From the NCBI RefSeq assembly GCF_032362555.1, contig NC_083507.1, positions 7,815,001 through 7,879,000 on the forward strand: a stretch of DNA of 64,000 nucleotides, read 5' to 3'. The notes under the pieces were generated by a model, which saw only the letters and a list, made by a program, of their open reading frames with translations, made no database searches and was not told the origin of the DNA. Source of the DNA: Amyelois transitella. Its lineage: Eukaryota; Arthropoda; Insecta; Lepidoptera; Pyralidae. Position numbers and translations under genes: made by a program. Positions 62,501-64,000 of the stretch are shown here, one piece after another. Position 1 is the first letter of the stretch. Each line of letters begins with the position of its first letter.

Positions 62501-63806
62501 TGAAAATATTGGACATAATAGCCAAGCAGCCGCTGACTCTCATCATATTCCGCGCATGCAGCACTAAGGTCTGTTTCGTCGTGCAAGCCTCGTCTTCAGC
62601 CTCGAATACCAACGCCGAAACGAAGTTCAAGGCTATCGTCACCTTTTTTGGCAGGCCGCAGCTCAATATGCCGTATATTCCATCATAAACATAGTGACTC
62701 GTGATGATCAAGTCCTTGTGTGTACTCTGTTGACGACAAGGTGATTTGATCGTTACACAATAATCACATAATGTAGGTAAATTAGCTTTGTCCGGGGTGC
62801 GTAGAAACATTCGTTCATTCATTCCCATAATCACGTCTATATCCCTTGCGGGGTAGACATAGCCAGAGTAGCCTTGAAAGACTGACTGGCCACGATCAGC
62901 TGTCAGCTTAATAATAGAATTGAGATTCAAATTTAAAAAAGGGAGATATATACGGACAGAAATATGAAAATCACATTTGTGGATTTTGTCGGTAAATTAT
63001 TGAATACCAAAAAGTTCTAAGTTTCTTCTAAGCGCAGATTCGTTTAGAAGATTGCTTAATAATAAAATTAAGAACTGACTAAATTGTAGACTACAATTTA
63101 GTCAGTTCTTAATTTTATTATACACTATCGACCCGCCCCGGCGTCGCACGGGTGCAATGCTGATACTAAATACACTACAGAAAAGATCTACATATATTAA
63201 ATCAACAAGGAATTAAGGCATTTCATTGGATAAGGATTAATGCTGTATTGGTTAAAATCGCTTCAAAATTTGGCATTATTTGTCGTAAAAAGTAAATGAC
63301 AAAAAAATGTTATTGTGGGATATCCATGAGAGATAGACCATCGGGGAGTTTTCTGCAGACCTTTTCAATGTTTACAAATAATTAGTACATTATTTTGATA
63401 AATCTCGTAGGGTTCAGCCTGCGTTTGCAATGTAAACGGAAAAAAATAATTAACGACATCACATTAGAAACCTCAAAAAAAAAACAGTATTTCTCCACTA
63501 TTTATTGGATGTTACATATAAACCTTCCTCTTGAATCACTCTATCTATTGAAAAAACCGCATCAAAATCCGGTGCGAAGTAGGTATTAAAGATTTAAGCA
63601 TACAAATAGGCATAGGGACAGAGAAACCGAATTTGTTTTATACTATGTAGTGATAGGTATGTACAGATTTAGCAAATCTTACTTACATTCCTAGAAACCA
63701 AGTAGCAGGAGAATAAAGAGAATATTTTGGATTGAACTTCGATGTCCCTCGTTGTACTTAATAATTCTAGCAGATCCTCAATATCTTTCCTTGAAGCATA
63801 CTGCAT
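59535..63806 (-). CDS. TERB1: TERB1-like meiotic telomere-bouquet protein (armadillo repeats + Myb-like C-terminus)
   Basis: TERB1, with TERB2 and MAJIN, tethers meiotic telomeres to the SUN-KASH nuclear envelope bridge. The eight-exon model is 63687-63806, 63008-63074, 62487-62785, 62194-62289, 62004-62125, 61788-61929, 59705-60859 and 59535-59621, giving 2088 nt and 695 aa (human 727) with all phases agreeing. The assignment rests on ordered similarity I can recall to vertebrate TERB1: TWTALCRCLSEVCSHSREN then NQSYCSDLI, QNTQQFIESNGFTILTR, a SGCLAIMSNIF block and HLCIVCLNFIDFDKEPKETK. A long low-conservation linker follows (about 300-640). A Myb-like end follows (about 645-692): KKLKFGINLYGCDFK in exon 7, then KISSSMWPRDS and PTVLYNLYRKL in exon 8. 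The acceptors of exons 2 and 3 are weak, and exon 2 overlaps a hairpin; those boundaries are the least certain. The stop overlaps an AATAAA. The gene is convergent with the oxidase. Confidence 0.68.
60860..61787. other. TERB1-like intron 6, with repeat at the acceptor
   Basis: Sequence at 60875-60990 (GGTAAAAGCTAGTATTTC and TTCCGGTAAAAACTATAG on the minus strand) resembles a common lepidopteran repeat and stops about 15 bp before the exon 7 acceptor. A CT-rich inverted stretch lies at 61015-61095. No gene is seen. Confidence 0.45.
62815..62940 (-). repeat. Interspersed repeat, family 'ATAGACGTGATTATA' (reverse, TERB1-like intron 2)
   Basis: The reverse complement has CCCGCAAGGGATATAGACGT, TTTCAAGGCTACTCTGGC and GAATCTCAATTCTATTATTA, as in the 8.35 kb copy. 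Confidence 0.68.
63059..63121. repeat. Perfect hairpin overlapping TERB1-like exon 2
   Basis: Arms of 31 nt pair without mismatch around a single A at 63090. The left arm (plus strand) covers the predicted exon 2 acceptor and its first bases. The right arm stops where the 63122-63660 repeat begins. Confidence 0.9.
63122..63660 (+). repeat. Lepidopteran interspersed repeat in TERB1-like intron 1
   Basis: It starts near ACCCGCCCCGGCGTCGCACG and ends with CCGCATCAAAATCCGGTGCG, GGGACAGAGAAACCGAATTT and TTTTATACTATGTAGTGAT. I recognise these blocks as a repeat very common in lepidopteran genomes. It has no intact ORF and fills most of intron 1. Confidence 0.7.
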
Positions 63807-64000
63807 TTTTATTACAGAGTATTAAATCCATAAACAATATAATTTAACTGGTTCTAAAAGTCGTTCAATGTGTATTTTAATGAATCCAAACCTATTAAAA
63901 TTAGGTCATTGAGGTTCAAACAAAAATTAAATTCCCGCCACAGCGAGTGCCAGGTAAATTTATTTTTAGCACATCATACATGCATTAGGCAAAGGATGAA
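63807..64000. promoter_or_regulatory. Upstream of the TERB1-like gene
   Basis: These 194 AT-rich bases precede the ATG at 63806 and should include its 5' leader. No specific element is visible. Confidence 0.3.

Noticed and set aside
63311-63380. Possible TERB1-like exon with an acceptor near 63355
   Set aside because: The sequence belongs to the interspersed repeat at 63122-63660, and no frame fits the neighbouring exons.

Overview
The window is a piece of an insect nuclear genome, most likely a moth or butterfly (Lepidoptera). The genes have many short exons with GT-AG introns, the introns and spacers are AT-rich, and the spacers are full of repeats I recognise as typical of Lepidoptera: a tRNA-headed SINE, a LINE with a TATG-repeat tail, and the element beginning CTAGCTGTGCCCGCGACTTC. 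There is no bacterial, plasmid or viral backbone.

Layout from left to right. A first exon of an unidentified minus-strand gene (53-190) leaves the window on the left. Gamma-tubulin complex component 3 (minus, 1392-11401) rebuilds into 18 coding exons and 839 codons with every phase matching. It is head to head with ebi/TBL1XR1 (plus, 11953-16799; 8 exons, 507 aa), 551 bp apart. After a repeat-rich gap comes DTWD1 (minus, 19268-20418; 2 exons, 307 aa). A second repeat-rich gap (20419-24890) follows. The deubiquitinase fat facets/USP9X (plus, 24891-53099) then fills 28 kb with 49 coding exons and about 2470 aa, all in frame. An intronless membrane gene of the DUF229 sulfatase-like family (minus, 40330-42291) sits inside faf intron 27. 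Next are a 2-hydroxyacid oxidase (plus, 56512-59313; 9 exons, 367 aa) and, convergent with it, a gene I assign to the meiotic telomere protein TERB1 (minus, 59535-63806; 8 exons, 695 aa). The TERB1 model has armadillo-like repeats and a C-terminal Myb-like domain split over the last intron.

The genes do not form a pathway. They are mostly housekeeping or regulatory: microtubule nucleation, NCoR/SMRT corepression and ubiquitin signalling, tRNA modification, deubiquitination, peroxisomal alpha-hydroxyacid oxidation and meiotic telomere attachment.

The most notable points are the TERB1-like gene, a set of long perfect hairpins with almost no loop (17.6 kb, 20.9 kb, 33.8 kb, 47.3 kb, 63.1 kb), a GC-AG intron in faf, a diverged second copy of the end of a faf exon, the nested intronless gene, and a strong exon-by-exon GC mosaic inside faf and GCP3. 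All exon boundaries were inferred by reading splice signals, frame and protein similarity by eye; no RNA or database evidence was available.
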